Shown: piece after piece, positions 17,515-26,804 of the stretch
How positions within the stretch are numbered: the first letter of the stretch is position 1
Layout: each line of letters begins with the position of its first letter
NCBI RefSeq assembly: GCF_002289565.1
Contig: NZ_NTFY01000078.1
Span: 1 to 64,000 of the forward strand
DNA: 64,000 nt
Direction of reading: 5' to 3'
Source: Rhodopirellula sp. SM50
GTDB lineage: Bacteria > Planctomycetota > Planctomycetia > Pirellulales > Pirellulaceae
Notes under the pieces: model-generated
Seen by the model: the letters and a program-made list of their open reading frames with translations, nothing else
Databases searched by the model: none
Told to the model about the DNA's origin: nothing
Made by a program: the position numbers and the translations under genes

Positions 17515-18375
17515 TCATTGACGCCGCCGCGCGAAAATAAATCCACAAGTAAAATTAGTGAACTCCACATAGCGGTCAATTTCAAAACCCAAATCAAGAA
17601 GTCTAACCACCAATTGCTGACTCTCTTCGACCTTCCTTTCTTTGCTGGATGCGTGCCACTCCATAGCAACTCGGTCAACTCGCTGCAAAGTTTCATCCGA
17701 ACTTTTCAAAACGATGTCAAATTCCGCACCCTCGCAATCCATCTTCAGAAACTGACATCGTTCTATTTCGTTATCCCTGAAAATGCTCTCAAGTGAGACT
17801 CCGGGCACGTCCTCATAATCATCTTCCGAATCTCCATTGGCCTCGATGATACTATGACCGCCCGTGAATTGGGTAAGGAAAATCCGAACCGGTTTGGACA
17901 CGCCAAGCACTGCAGCCTTCTCGGCTTTTACGTTGCTTAATCGATTGCGTCGCAGATTTGAAGTCAGCAACGCGAAGTTTTCCGATGTCGGCTCGTACGT
18001 GAATACACGCCCTTGTGTTGCACGCTGCCCCGCATAAACCGCAAAGCTTCCAATCTGTCCACCAACATCGATGACATTGTCAGTTGGATGAATCTCGTAT
18101 CCAGCTGGATTATAGTCGTTGTTGAGTAGAACGTTTTGAACGAAGCGGTCATCGGCAGAGCACCTTCGGATTCGCATGGTTGCGTTTCCGCACCGCATCG
18201 TCTTGTATCGAAGTCCTTTCTTGAGCAACCACGGGTCAAGCCGTTGCACCAACTGGTACGGTAGTCTTCGCTCCAGACAGATCGCTCGCAGCCCTCTGCT
18301 GATTACATTGCCCTGAGGTGGTGGCAGCGGCGGACCGATGTAAGACTCCGGCATCATCGTCTCACGGCTTGTCAT
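17515..18375 (-). CDS. FkbM-family methyltransferase
   Basis: This 286-residue protein has the FkbM fold pattern: NVIDVGGQIGSFAVYAG (SAM-binding motif I), VFTYEPTSENFALL (motif II acid), and DCEGAEFDIVLKS near the C-terminal third. FkbM enzymes O-methylate sugars or polyketides. The ATG at 18375 is preceded by AGGGGGA eight bases upstream, so I choose it over the TTG at 18399. It follows the class I methyltransferase gene. Bases 17223-17514 beyond its end hold no gene that I can see. Confidence 0.8.
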   Translation of the reverse strand: MTSRETMMPESYIGPPLPPPQGNVISRGLRAICLERRLPYQLVQRLDPWLLKKGLRYKTMRCGNATMRIRRCSADDRFVQNVLLNNDYNPAGYEIHPTDNVIDVGGQIGSFAVYAGQRATQGRVFTYEPTSENFALLTSNLRRNRLSNVKAEKAAVLGVSKPVRIFLTQFTGGHSIIEANGDSEDDYEDVPGVSLESIFRDNEIERCQFLKMDCEGAEFDIVLKSSDETLQRVDRVAMEWHASSKERKVEESQQLVVRLLDLGFEIDRYVEFTNFTCGFIFARRRQ

Positions 18376-18436
18376 TGTGCGGTCCCCCTGGCATTGCAAT
18401 CGAAAGAGGTCGCTCCTGAACCAACCATCGACAGTA

Positions 18437-19114
18437 TCATTGCTTTAAACCTTCGACGATCAGAAAATCTGATCGTTCGACAGACGCGACATCTTCGATC
18501 TGACTTTCATGAAACCGCCGTCTTCCGACTGAGCTAAATCCGGCAGATTCGAAGAGGTCGATGAGTTGTAATTCGTCATACTGCCACTTGTGTACGTGAC
18601 CAAGTGAACCGAACCAAATTCGACGTGTGCAAATGTCTCTGAAGTACATTCCGACATGGTTCGCCAGTTCTGTCGAGTCTCTCATTTGCCGACTTTTTCC
18701 CATCTCGAGATCAAACTTCTCAAGATAGGTTCGCCAGAATTCGACACCATCGGGCACGCATACCCGCAAAACTCCCCCCGTCTTCAGCACTCGATAGCAT
18801 TCGTGCGTTAGACGTCTCGCATCACCGATTTCAAAATGCTCCCAAAGCTCTCCCGCGTAAATTGCATCCACCGAATTGTCGTCGAATGGCAATCGTTTTC
18901 GCAGGTCCAGGATCCTCGTTTTCCGGTTAAACTCTGTCGGTGGGAAGATTCGCAGCTTAGTCAACAAAGAGTCGATTGGAGAGAGTCTTGACGCGAGCTT
19001 TGCGCGCATACTGCCATCGACATTAATCCAACCTTCTGGCTGCACCGGCCCGCATCCCAGGTTTAACTTTAGCGAATCCACACTTCGGGTCGGTGATTGT
19101 TGATCGGCAGTCAA
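18437..19114 (-). CDS. Class I SAM-dependent methyltransferase
   Basis: The 225-residue product starts with LKLNLGCGPVQPEGWINVDGS, the glycine-rich SAM site of methyltransferases found in glycan loci, followed by LPFDDNSVDAIYAGELWEHF and HECYRVLKTGGVLRVCVPDG. It ends in FSSVGRRRFHESQIEDV, as seen in similar proteins acting on glycans. The start is TTG at 19114, sharing four bases (TTGA) with the stop of the GT2 gene, so the two are translationally coupled. Its substrate is probably a sugar or a lipid-linked glycan. Confidence 0.75.
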   Translation of the reverse strand: MTADQQSPTRSVDSLKLNLGCGPVQPEGWINVDGSMRAKLASRLSPIDSLLTKLRIFPPTEFNRKTRILDLRKRLPFDDNSVDAIYAGELWEHFEIGDARRLTHECYRVLKTGGVLRVCVPDGVEFWRTYLEKFDLEMGKSRQMRDSTELANHVGMYFRDICTRRIWFGSLGHVHKWQYDELQLIDLFESAGFSSVGRRRFHESQIEDVASVERSDFLIVEGLKQ

Positions 19115-19929
19115 TGTTCTTGCAACTCCTGAGCCTTCTTTAGCAAATAGCGGTGAAGCTTCATGCCGTCCCGCGTAAATTCTTTAGGATTTCGCCGCAC
19201 CGGTTCGATCAATTTTCCGTCGTAGATCGCCAGATCGGGAAGGAAGTCTTCATCGAGCCAGTTGTAGGGTAGCAGATTAAAAATAAAACCTGGCAGATTT
19301 AGCCAGCGCAGCGTCCCTTGCTTGATTTGACCAACGACTCGCAGCTTCTGCCTCAATCGCGAGGGCCATCTGACGATGCCAAAATGGTGACAGACAAACC
19401 GCTCAGGCGCCACTGTCTGCTCATATTCCAAATCATCTAATCGTACGTTTGACCCGTCTCCCCAGACCCGCATCTCTGGCAAATTTTGATGCACTTGGTA
19501 TTTGTACTCAGCCCACTTCATTCGCGAGGGGCGAGCATTATAGACACGATAGTTGCCGTAAAAATGAATCCAGTCCAACTGAATGATCGGAAACGTAGTC
19601 GTTTCAATTGTCTGGCGCAGTCGGTCAAATTCCCATTCGGGGATAAATTCGTCCGGATCTAATAGAATACACCAATCCCCCCTGCATCGTTGCCGGGCAA
19701 TGTTCTTGAAGCCGGCGAACCACTCTTCGCCTTGAGGATCTCCCCAATCGGCAGAGAACAGCTTTACTTTTGGCCCTAAGCCCTGCAACGCTTTACGAGT
19801 CCCGTCGGTGGAATTGCCATCAAAGATGACGAGTTCATCGACCAAGGGCAGATGATGCTTCACCATCTCGACGACATGATAGTCGTAGTAGATCCCGTTT
19901 CGAACACAAGTGTAGAGTGAAAGTTTCAT
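19111..19929 (-). CDS. GT2-like glycosyltransferase
   Basis: The 272-residue product begins MKLSLYTCVRNGIYYDYHVVEMVKHH, then DELVIFDGNSTDGT (donor-binding loop) and GDWCILLDPDEFIPEWEF, where the LDPDE acidic cluster serves as the metal-binding DxD site. This form of GT-A enzyme is common in planctomycete and proteobacterial glycan loci. It lacks membrane segments. It is followed by the methyltransferase with a 4-nt overlap and preceded 11 nt away by the secreted-protein gene. Acceptor and donor cannot be read from sequence. Confidence 0.75.
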   Translation of the reverse strand: MKLSLYTCVRNGIYYDYHVVEMVKHHLPLVDELVIFDGNSTDGTRKALQGLGPKVKLFSADWGDPQGEEWFAGFKNIARQRCRGDWCILLDPDEFIPEWEFDRLRQTIETTTFPIIQLDWIHFYGNYRVYNARPSRMKWAEYKYQVHQNLPEMRVWGDGSNVRLDDLEYEQTVAPERFVCHHFGIVRWPSRLRQKLRVVGQIKQGTLRWLNLPGFIFNLLPYNWLDEDFLPDLAIYDGKLIEPVRRNPKEFTRDGMKLHRYLLKKAQELQEH

Positions 19930-19940
19930 TGGGGGTATCG

Positions 19941-21380
19941 CTACTCAACCAGCTTGTATGCCGCTAGGATGGGGTGCCTTTCGACGTAGTAGCTCCACGA
20001 TTTCGTGTAAAAAACCCAGAGTAACTTGGTTTCCTGGTCATAAATGACCGAACGCGCAATCCCCGGAACGCCCTGGCTGTCCAGCTTGTAGAATTTCCCT
20101 CGCACCTGATCCGGCTTCAACTGGCCGTGGGCGACTTTTGTAAAGTCGTCTGGATCGTAGACATAGATCACGTTGCGATGTGTCTGAGAACCACCTTCAG
20201 TCTGGTACTCATAGCGAAGGTCGCCTTTGGAGGCACGCAGAACCCAAATGACACCTTTGTAATCTGGATGATCAAGCCAGGCGGGGTTTCCTCGGATTTC
20301 GCCGGTGAAGTAGCCGGTTTCGCCATCGGGCGAGAAGACCCAAGTCAGGTGCGATTCGTAGTCATTGAAACCGCGTTCGATTTTTTCCTTTGTTGGGAAC
20401 GGTGGTCCGTCCGCAACATCCTTTCCGATTTCGTAGTTCGCGGCGAATCTCATAATCGTCTTGATACTCGATTTGCCCGTTAGCACTGCTGCCGCGGGTC
20501 CATAGGACCCACCTTGACCGCTTGGGAATCCACCCCTTGCGAGGCAAAGCCGGTGTCCGCTTGCATGTTTGTCAGCCCAGGACTTGGGCGCAAGCATCAT
20601 TCCACCGCCAAACACCGACATCAGGTTATCTGGTAGAGCCGGGGCAAAATCTGACACAACCGTCTTCTGTGGGTACTGAACTGCGGCAATCCACTGCGGC
20701 GGATCCGGCGTCGTGTCATACCGGCTATAGCAAGAGAGAAACAGCCGTCGCGATTCGTAATCGAACACCATTCCATTAGGTAGATGATAGCCGTTCATCC
20801 CCGTTTCATCAAAAAGCTGGCTTCTGGACCACACCGCTCCATTGGAAAGCATGGGCCATTTGTCCGGTGGGGTGTCGGGAGTACCCATGGGCACGGACAG
20901 TACACCCTCAACGACCTGTTTGCTGTTTTCGTTATTCAGGCACCATGCGTGAATCTTGCCATCGATCGTCGCGATCGTGCCGCCGCCCCACGCGAACCCC
21001 GTGGAAGCGGTTGTGGGCGTATTGAAATGCGGAAATCTGTAGCCTCCGACGAGCCTCATTTTGTCAGGCGAAAATAACGACCGTTCGTCCAATGTCGATA
21101 AGGTCCCGATTCCAAGATCGGGTTGACGCTCCGGAGAAGCGGCTGACTTAGTTTCTGACGCTGGCTTAGGTCGTGAATCGTCACTCGGTCCCGAGCGATG
21201 TTGTTCTGCTTTCCCCTCAAGCTCCGCGATGCGATCGGAAAGCATTTCGATGCGATCGATTAGCGATTTCAATTCCGTCAGAATTGAACGCTGAATCGGG
21301 ACCGCCGGCGCCCCCAATTCAGCGCCACCTTGGCCGCAGCAAGTCGCAGTGAATCCTAGCCAGAAGATGAACGTGCGCAT
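19941..21380 (-). CDS. Predicted exported protein with coiled coil, unknown function
   Basis: From the ATG at 21380 the product is 479 residues. It starts with a signal-peptide-like segment (MRTFIFWLGFTATCCGQGG), then a heptad-like helix (ILTELKSLIDRIEMLSDRIAELEGKAEQ). The remainder is rich in Trp, Tyr and Gly with repeated spacing (WIAAVQYPQ, VIWVLRASKGDL), which suggests a beta-propeller. The start overlaps the stop of the O-antigen-ligase-like gene by one base (TGATG), so the two are coupled. I recognise no family. It may bind or assist the ligase product in the periplasm, which is inference from the coupling. Confidence 0.6.
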   Translation of the reverse strand: MRTFIFWLGFTATCCGQGGAELGAPAVPIQRSILTELKSLIDRIEMLSDRIAELEGKAEQHRSGPSDDSRPKPASETKSAASPERQPDLGIGTLSTLDERSLFSPDKMRLVGGYRFPHFNTPTTASTGFAWGGGTIATIDGKIHAWCLNNENSKQVVEGVLSVPMGTPDTPPDKWPMLSNGAVWSRSQLFDETGMNGYHLPNGMVFDYESRRLFLSCYSRYDTTPDPPQWIAAVQYPQKTVVSDFAPALPDNLMSVFGGGMMLAPKSWADKHASGHRLCLARGGFPSGQGGSYGPAAAVLTGKSSIKTIMRFAANYEIGKDVADGPPFPTKEKIERGFNDYESHLTWVFSPDGETGYFTGEIRGNPAWLDHPDYKGVIWVLRASKGDLRYEYQTEGGSQTHRNVIYVYDPDDFTKVAHGQLKPDQVRGKFYKLDSQGVPGIARSVIYDQETKLLWVFYTKSWSYYVERHPILAAYKLVE

Positions 21381-22654
21381 CAGGATCCCCTTGAAACGAT
21401 TGGAAAGCCGGTACCACATGCGGCGGCACTCCCCGCCGAGAGGGCGATCAAGACATACATGCTTTCAACCATCGCGCCACTGGCAAACAGACTCGCTAGG
21501 AAGTATCCCGGCAGGCAGATTGCAAGTGCGAATAACGGGAGCAATTCCTCGTCGCTTGCTTTGTTGCGATGACGACGGTACGCCCGAAAGCAAATCCACC
21601 AGGGGACAACGTAGTACGTCAGGTAACAGAATAACGCAGGAATCCCACAACCGGCGCTGACCTCGAGGAATAAATTGTGAGGAGCCTTGTATCGAACATG
21701 GGAAAACTCATACGCGTATTTTGGGATCACGGCCTGCACCGCATAGGGGCCCACGCCCAGCATTGGGTAGTCGCGCGTGATCTCGTAACCAGCCTTCCAA
21801 AGCGTTATCCGACTCTCCGCTGAAGAATCACGATTTTCGCTCGATTCAAACGTGGACATAAACTCCCTGACCACGGATGGGCCGGCCAGTGCCGCCCCAA
21901 TCAAGACTGCTGCGGTAGTCCCTAGCACCGTGTAGCGGTTTTTAGGCATCAGCCAGATGGCGGTCGCCAAGATGAGAATCGTTCCCAACATTGTTCCCCG
22001 CGACTCCATCAACATCATTTGGTGGACTTGAAGCACCAGGATCACTGCCGCTGGCACTCTAGCGCGCCACTGTTTTGAAAAGACGCACAACGCAATTGAC
22101 CCCGCAATTGCGGGCACGGTGAAGACGGAATAGACATTGCTGTCGCCCTTCAGTCCCCAAGCCCGTTCGACAAAACGACAGACCCCTGTCGCAAAATAGT
22201 CTTCGTTGATTTGGTACGCGTTGTAGCCGTTGCTGATGACGATCACCCAAAGTAGACCAATCGCCTTCTGTGGCGAGTCCACCACACGTATCGTTACCAA
22301 CGTCATCACGATCATCTTGGTGACCGTATCCATAAAGGTCGCCGTGGGACCTGGAGCTACCGTTTGCTGCGCTGAAACGTATGCAATGGCCAGAAAAGCG
22401 ACCAACCCGCCGACGCTGAGCGCAAGCCAACCACGGAAGCGATTTCCAGATAGGCCGGTCAGTAACACGCCAATCAAAACGGAAAGACCGATATACTTTT
22501 GGTAGCCGAGTCCGGGCGGAATACTCCATCTCCATGTCCATTCCGGTTGCAAAAAGACGAAGGCGTAAAATCCAAGCAGCCCCCAATACGGCCGAAGAAG
22601 CCCCGCGATGACGGAGGCAGCGAAAATCGCGGTGACAAAAATATATCCGAGCAT
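21380..22654 (-). CDS. O-antigen ligase-like protein (exosortase-A-associated O-glycosylation ligase type)
   Basis: This 424-residue membrane protein has about ten hydrophobic helices. It begins RPYWGLLGFYAFVFLQPEW, the N-terminal pattern of the O-ligase group found in exosortase-A loci, and carries SRGTMLG, ESRITLWKAGYEITRDYPMLGVGPYAV and APHNLFLEVSAGCGIPALF, the Wzy_C-type loop with R...W and HN. Such proteins move a polymer from a lipid carrier to an acceptor. It overlaps the exported-protein gene by one base and lies 68 nt after the GT4 gene. The resemblance to the XrtA-associated group is recalled, not searched. Confidence 0.75.
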   Translation of the reverse strand: MLGYIFVTAIFAASVIAGLLRPYWGLLGFYAFVFLQPEWTWRWSIPPGLGYQKYIGLSVLIGVLLTGLSGNRFRGWLALSVGGLVAFLAIAYVSAQQTVAPGPTATFMDTVTKMIVMTLVTIRVVDSPQKAIGLLWVIVISNGYNAYQINEDYFATGVCRFVERAWGLKGDSNVYSVFTVPAIAGSIALCVFSKQWRARVPAAVILVLQVHQMMLMESRGTMLGTILILATAIWLMPKNRYTVLGTTAAVLIGAALAGPSVVREFMSTFESSENRDSSAESRITLWKAGYEITRDYPMLGVGPYAVQAVIPKYAYEFSHVRYKAPHNLFLEVSAGCGIPALFCYLTYYVVPWWICFRAYRRHRNKASDEELLPLFALAICLPGYFLASLFASGAMVESMYVLIALSAGSAAACGTGFPIVSRGS

Positions 22655-22722
22655 TTTACCTACAATTCAGAACGGTGCGTCGCCGGAACAATTTTGCTGC
22701 CGTCGCCGGTTGAACACTTCAT

Positions 22723-23868
22723 TTATTGCGAGCCAATCGAACGAAAGGCCTCATGGGCCTGTCGTGCCAAGCTGGGCCAGGCAAATCGCTCCACGACGTG
22801 CTGACGTCCAGCCTGTCCCATTTGTGCAAGCCGTGTGCGGTCCCCGGCGAGCGACCTGATCGTCTTTGTTAGCTGCTGCGTTGTATTGCAATCGATCACA
22901 TTCCCAGACAGGCCCACCCGCATCGTGTCGATTGTACCGCCACTCGCACCCGCGATCACTGGCTTTCCGCAGGCTTGAGCCTCCAGCAGCACCATGCCGA
23001 ACCCTTCGACGTCACGGCCGATCGTGCGATTGGCAAGCACGAACAGATCGCAGTGTTGGTAATATTGGCGGAGTGCCAAAGCGTCAATTTCCCCCACGAA
23101 TTCGACATGCTTGGCAACTTCCAGGCTGTCCGCAAGTCGCTCGAGCGACGCACGCTCCTCTCCTCCACCGACGATCACGTAATGCAGGTTAGGCAGTTCG
23201 TGGATCAACTCAGACAATGCACGAATCACGGTGTCATGCCCTTTCCGTGCTTGCAGTCGCCCGACCGTCATCAGCACCGTCTTGTCTGTCCAGCTTTTCG
23301 GCCGCCCGTGATCGCCCTCCGCTGGTACAAAGTAATCGGTGTCGACCCCCGGGTGCATCAGGATGATCTTCTCGGCCGGGATCGACCAATCGCTGAGTAA
23401 CAGCTGACGCGTGAATGACGAATTCGCGACGATGGCGGATGCGTGTTTGAGCACATTCTGTGTCAATAGCTTCAATTCGCGACTCGACATCGCTACGTTG
23501 ACGTCTTCGCCGTGAACGTAGCACAAGTAGGGAATCCCGTCGGTGAATTTGACGGATCTTGCCACAAGACCTTCGGAGAGTGGGCGCGACGCGTGAATGA
23601 GCTTCACCTGTCGGCGTCGAACAAGCCGTCGAATCAAGCGGATCTGTCGTGAATAGTGTCCCAAGCTATTGAATCGCGAAATCCCTCGGAATGGCATCGC
23701 GAGATTCAGACGCTCGATCTGCTGAGGATACTCTGCATCGCGCGGGTCATCGCCTTGCGAATTCCCGACCGCCATCAAGTAGCTACCAACCGTCTGGCGT
23801 TTATAAATCTCCCACAGCCAATTGCCACTGCCGCCTTTCTGTGGCGGAAAGACTTCGCTGAGCACCAT
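22723..23868 (-). CDS. GT4-family glycosyltransferase
   Basis: From the ATG at 23868 the product is 381 residues: MVLSEVFPPQKGGSGNWLWEI at the N-terminus, VHGEDVN and VANSSFTRQLLL in the acceptor domain, then the linker HPGVDTDYFVP, TVGRLQARKGHDTVIRAL, the UDP-binding VGGGEERASLERL and the E-x7-E motif region GFGMVLLEAQACGKPVIAG. This is a full retaining GT-B enzyme. The frame is open back to 23994, overlapping the carbamoyltransferase, and TTG codons at 23928 and 23925 are possible starts. Probably part of one transcript with the carbamoyltransferase. Confidence 0.8.
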   Translation of the reverse strand: MVLSEVFPPQKGGSGNWLWEIYKRQTVGSYLMAVGNSQGDDPRDAEYPQQIERLNLAMPFRGISRFNSLGHYSRQIRLIRRLVRRRQVKLIHASRPLSEGLVARSVKFTDGIPYLCYVHGEDVNVAMSSRELKLLTQNVLKHASAIVANSSFTRQLLLSDWSIPAEKIILMHPGVDTDYFVPAEGDHGRPKSWTDKTVLMTVGRLQARKGHDTVIRALSELIHELPNLHYVIVGGGEERASLERLADSLEVAKHVEFVGEIDALALRQYYQHCDLFVLANRTIGRDVEGFGMVLLEAQACGKPVIAGASGGTIDTMRVGLSGNVIDCNTTQQLTKTIRSLAGDRTRLAQMGQAGRQHVVERFAWPSLARQAHEAFRSIGSQ

Positions 23869-23932
23869 CGTGACTTGCCGATTCGTCGCGGTGGCAGGGG
23901 ATGATGGTGACGATGTAGAGTTCAACAATGGC

Positions 23933-25834
23933 TCACGAACTGATAGAGGGTGCCGCGTGGATCGCCTTCGCCTTCGCCTTCCCACTGCGGTCACGTCCGC
24001 TGGGATGAGGAATGAGAAACTGCCCGGCGGCCAAGTAGTCGATATTTCCTAGCACGAAGGCTCGCACCGCGTCGGCGGGCGAGCCAACGATCGGTTCCTC
24101 GTGCATGTTGAAGCTCGTGTTGATCAGGACTGAAATCCCCGTCATCGCTTCGTAGTGCTGCAGAATCTTGTGGAAGCTTGGGTTGGACTCCGGCGTCACC
24201 AACTGAGGCCTGGCCGTTCCATCGACATGCACCGCGGCCGGACTTTGCCGTATCATTTCGTCGGTGCAATCAAACGTAATCGTCATGAACTCGGATGTTT
24301 TCGCAACACCCTGCTGCATGCCCTTGAACAATTTTGGTGCGGCCTCGGCCAGTGCCGCTGGGGCAAACGGCATGAATTCCGTTCGCCCCAGTTGGTCATT
24401 GAGCCACTGATTGACTTCGGGATCTTTGGCCGGATACAGGATCGAACGATTCCCAAGCGCTCTGGGACCATATTCCATCCGTCCGTTGAATCGAGCGACG
24501 ATTCCGTCGTTTGCCAAGACCTCCGCGACGCGTCGTTCCAGGTCGTCGCCGCACTCTTCATAGTCGAGCCCCTCGGCCTGCAACGCCATCCGAATCTCGT
24601 CATCGCTGTAGTCTGGCCCCAGGTAGGCGTCGGCCAGTGGCTTTCCTTTGGCGGTCTCGTGCCCAAAGGCTAGCATTGCGGCACCGCTGGCACAGCCGCC
24701 GTCGCCCATATTGGGATAGACAAACGCACTTTGGACACCATCGATTTCGAAGATCCGCTGATTCAGCTTGACATTCGCATGCACGCCTCCCGACATGACG
24801 ACGCGTTTCAAGCCCGTTTCCTTCAGCCAATATCGGGCGCTTTCGCAGGCCACAAGCTCAAGCACGTTTTGGTACGCCGCGGCCACATCGCGTTTGGCGA
24901 AACGGAGCGCCATCGCGCGAGTGATCAAATAGTTCTGCGCGGCCAGGATACGAATGTCACCGTTGTCTGTCTCAAACCGATGAAGCAACAGATCGCGTAG
25001 CAACTCGGGTCGGCCGTAGGCCGCCAAACCCACAATTTTCCCCTCGTGACGACTCGGACGGAAACCGAGCGCGCTGGTCACTTGCTCGTAGAAGATTCCG
25101 AGGGAGTAGGGGAATTGATAGCGGTGCAGGTTCTCAATTCCGTCCTCGCCGGCTCGATAGACGCCGCCGCAACAGCCAGATCCATATCCGTCCAAGACGA
25201 GCACGAGCGCATCGTCGAAACCCGATGCATAAAATGAATTCGCTGCATGCGTATCGTGATGCTGGAAGCGTTGCAGTTTTCCCCGCAACCCGTAGCCGTC
25301 CAGTTCTCGTTCCAATTCGTCCGACCACTTTTTGTGGTCCGCAATCGCGTTGGTGACCCATTCGCGATAGTACTTTCGGTGCGCCCGTTGGTCGAGCGTT
25401 GGGTGGCTCGCAGTGGCTTGGTAGATTGCCCGTTTCCACCACGCCTTGGGCGGCATGAACTCGTCGCTCGCGTCATCCAGCCCCGGTATCCTGACGGACT
25501 GGTCCAATTGGTAATCCGTGTCACTCAGTTCGCGATAGGTCGCTGCGGAAGCGGCAAGTTTGTCGGCGGATTGAAATTTGGCATCGGCGGCCTGAGCGGC
25601 GCGAATCAACCGCGCTTCTTCGTCACCGTCAAAGAACGCGTAGGCGACCTTGTCGATGCTGTCGGGTGTCCATCCGGTTCGCTCAAACCCCAGCTTCAGT
25701 GCCAGGTGCGGAAATCCGCTTTGCAGCTTCACGCGACTGAGTCGTTCTTCGCCACAGGCAAATACAATCCGGCCATCCTCCATAAAGGAGACCGTGGAGT
25801 CCTTGTCGAGAGGACTAATTCCGAGAATTCGCAT
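23933..25834 (-). CDS. Carbamoyltransferase (NodU/CmcH family)
   Basis: The 633-residue protein matches the NodU/CmcH/TobZ family from end to end. The N-terminal domain has the ACGEERLSRVK motif and QHHDTHAANSFYASGF (metal-binding histidines), then DGYGSGCCGGVY. The C-terminal domain carries FNGRMEYGPRALGNRSIL, the adenylate-site signature, and LGRTEFMPFAPA. It uses carbamoyl phosphate and ATP to O-carbamoylate a substrate, here most likely a sugar in the glycan. It overlaps the NodB-like deacetylase gene by 20 nt, which points to coexpression. Length and motifs look intact. Confidence 0.9.
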   Translation of the reverse strand: MRILGISPLDKDSTVSFMEDGRIVFACGEERLSRVKLQSGFPHLALKLGFERTGWTPDSIDKVAYAFFDGDEEARLIRAAQAADAKFQSADKLAASAATYRELSDTDYQLDQSVRIPGLDDASDEFMPPKAWWKRAIYQATASHPTLDQRAHRKYYREWVTNAIADHKKWSDELERELDGYGLRGKLQRFQHHDTHAANSFYASGFDDALVLVLDGYGSGCCGGVYRAGEDGIENLHRYQFPYSLGIFYEQVTSALGFRPSRHEGKIVGLAAYGRPELLRDLLLHRFETDNGDIRILAAQNYLITRAMALRFAKRDVAAAYQNVLELVACESARYWLKETGLKRVVMSGGVHANVKLNQRIFEIDGVQSAFVYPNMGDGGCASGAAMLAFGHETAKGKPLADAYLGPDYSDDEIRMALQAEGLDYEECGDDLERRVAEVLANDGIVARFNGRMEYGPRALGNRSILYPAKDPEVNQWLNDQLGRTEFMPFAPAALAEAAPKLFKGMQQGVAKTSEFMTITFDCTDEMIRQSPAAVHVDGTARPQLVTPESNPSFHKILQHYEAMTGISVLINTSFNMHEEPIVGSPADAVRAFVLGNIDYLAAGQFLIPHPSGRDRSGKAKAKAIHAAPSISS

Positions 25835-26804
25835 GGTATTGCATCTCTAATTTTTCAGCGACGGCGGTGACTGTCGCGGGCGTAAATTCGGACCAAGTGC
25901 TAAGCAACGACAGGACGGTTTCAAGGCGTTGATAGAGCCTGCCGAGATCTACTTCCGATTTCGTGTACGAGTTCAGCCCGGCGACGAGGGACGAACTGTG
26001 CATCGTAAAATTGATGCACGGCAGCTGCATCGGTCGCAGGACCGACAACAGTTTGGGCATGGACTCGCCCATCGGATGCTCCAGGTTCAACCACACGCGT
26101 TGCAAAAGCAGGCGTTCGGCAATTCCGACGCACCGTAGATGGCGCAGCGGAGGACGCGCGCCCCATTCGTAGAATTTCTGCCAGAAAGCCCAGGGCTGTT
26201 TCGTGAATGCAAGGGTCAGAGGGATTTCCCAGAGGCCGGGTTTGCCCGGAGCGATTTCGCGACGGCGGGGCGTAAGATCGCGAGATCGAAAGTCGGGAGC
26301 GCCATCGTCGGGCCATGTGGTGAACGGCAAGATCGAGGCATCGGCGATACATCCGTGGGCATACAGGTGATCTTGAATCCAATCGCAGGTTGAATAGCGG
26401 CCCCCGCGAAAACTGGTCGGTGACAGGCCGTGCTCTGCGAAGATCTCCAAAACCGTGTTCAGTTTGGTGATCGCGACTGCCTGAGGCAGGTTATGTAAAT
26501 AACTCTCGCGAACGGAAACTTCGTTCGAATCGGCAAGCGGCGGCGTGTTCCAGGGATGAATATGAAACCCGATCTCAACATTCGGATGCGAGGCGAGCTT
26601 TTTGATGACGCCCGCGGCGTTGTGGTCAGCGAGGACAGTATGATTGACGAAGTACGTGACTTTCGCGTCGTACTTGTCGCATGCCTCCTGGAACTGGGGC
26701 AACGCCTGAATGTTGCTGACCGAGCGAGACTCGGTGGGGTACCCAGAGGACCAATCCCATTCCTCTTCGGTGTCGACCGTGATGGTGTATTGCGTTTCGT
26801 GCAT
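25815..26804 (-). CDS. NodB-like polysaccharide deacetylase
   Basis: From the ATG at 26804 the product is 329 residues. TVDTEEEWDW near the N-terminus supplies the catalytic and first metal-binding aspartates, FHIHPW gives the histidine pair (HxH rather than HxxxH), and SFRGGRYSTCDW is the third family motif. These features fit polysaccharide deacetylases that remove N-acetyl groups. No signal peptide is seen, so it may act in the cytoplasm on a lipid-linked glycan. It overlaps the GT4 upstream by one base (TGATG) and the carbamoyltransferase by 20 nt. N-deacetylation followed by carbamoylation in one operon suggests a decorated aminosugar. Confidence 0.75.
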   Translation of the reverse strand: MHETQYTITVDTEEEWDWSSGYPTESRSVSNIQALPQFQEACDKYDAKVTYFVNHTVLADHNAAGVIKKLASHPNVEIGFHIHPWNTPPLADSNEVSVRESYLHNLPQAVAITKLNTVLEIFAEHGLSPTSFRGGRYSTCDWIQDHLYAHGCIADASILPFTTWPDDGAPDFRSRDLTPRRREIAPGKPGLWEIPLTLAFTKQPWAFWQKFYEWGARPPLRHLRCVGIAERLLLQRVWLNLEHPMGESMPKLLSVLRPMQLPCINFTMHSSSLVAGLNSYTKSEVDLGRLYQRLETVLSLLSTWSEFTPATVTAVAEKLEMQYHANSRN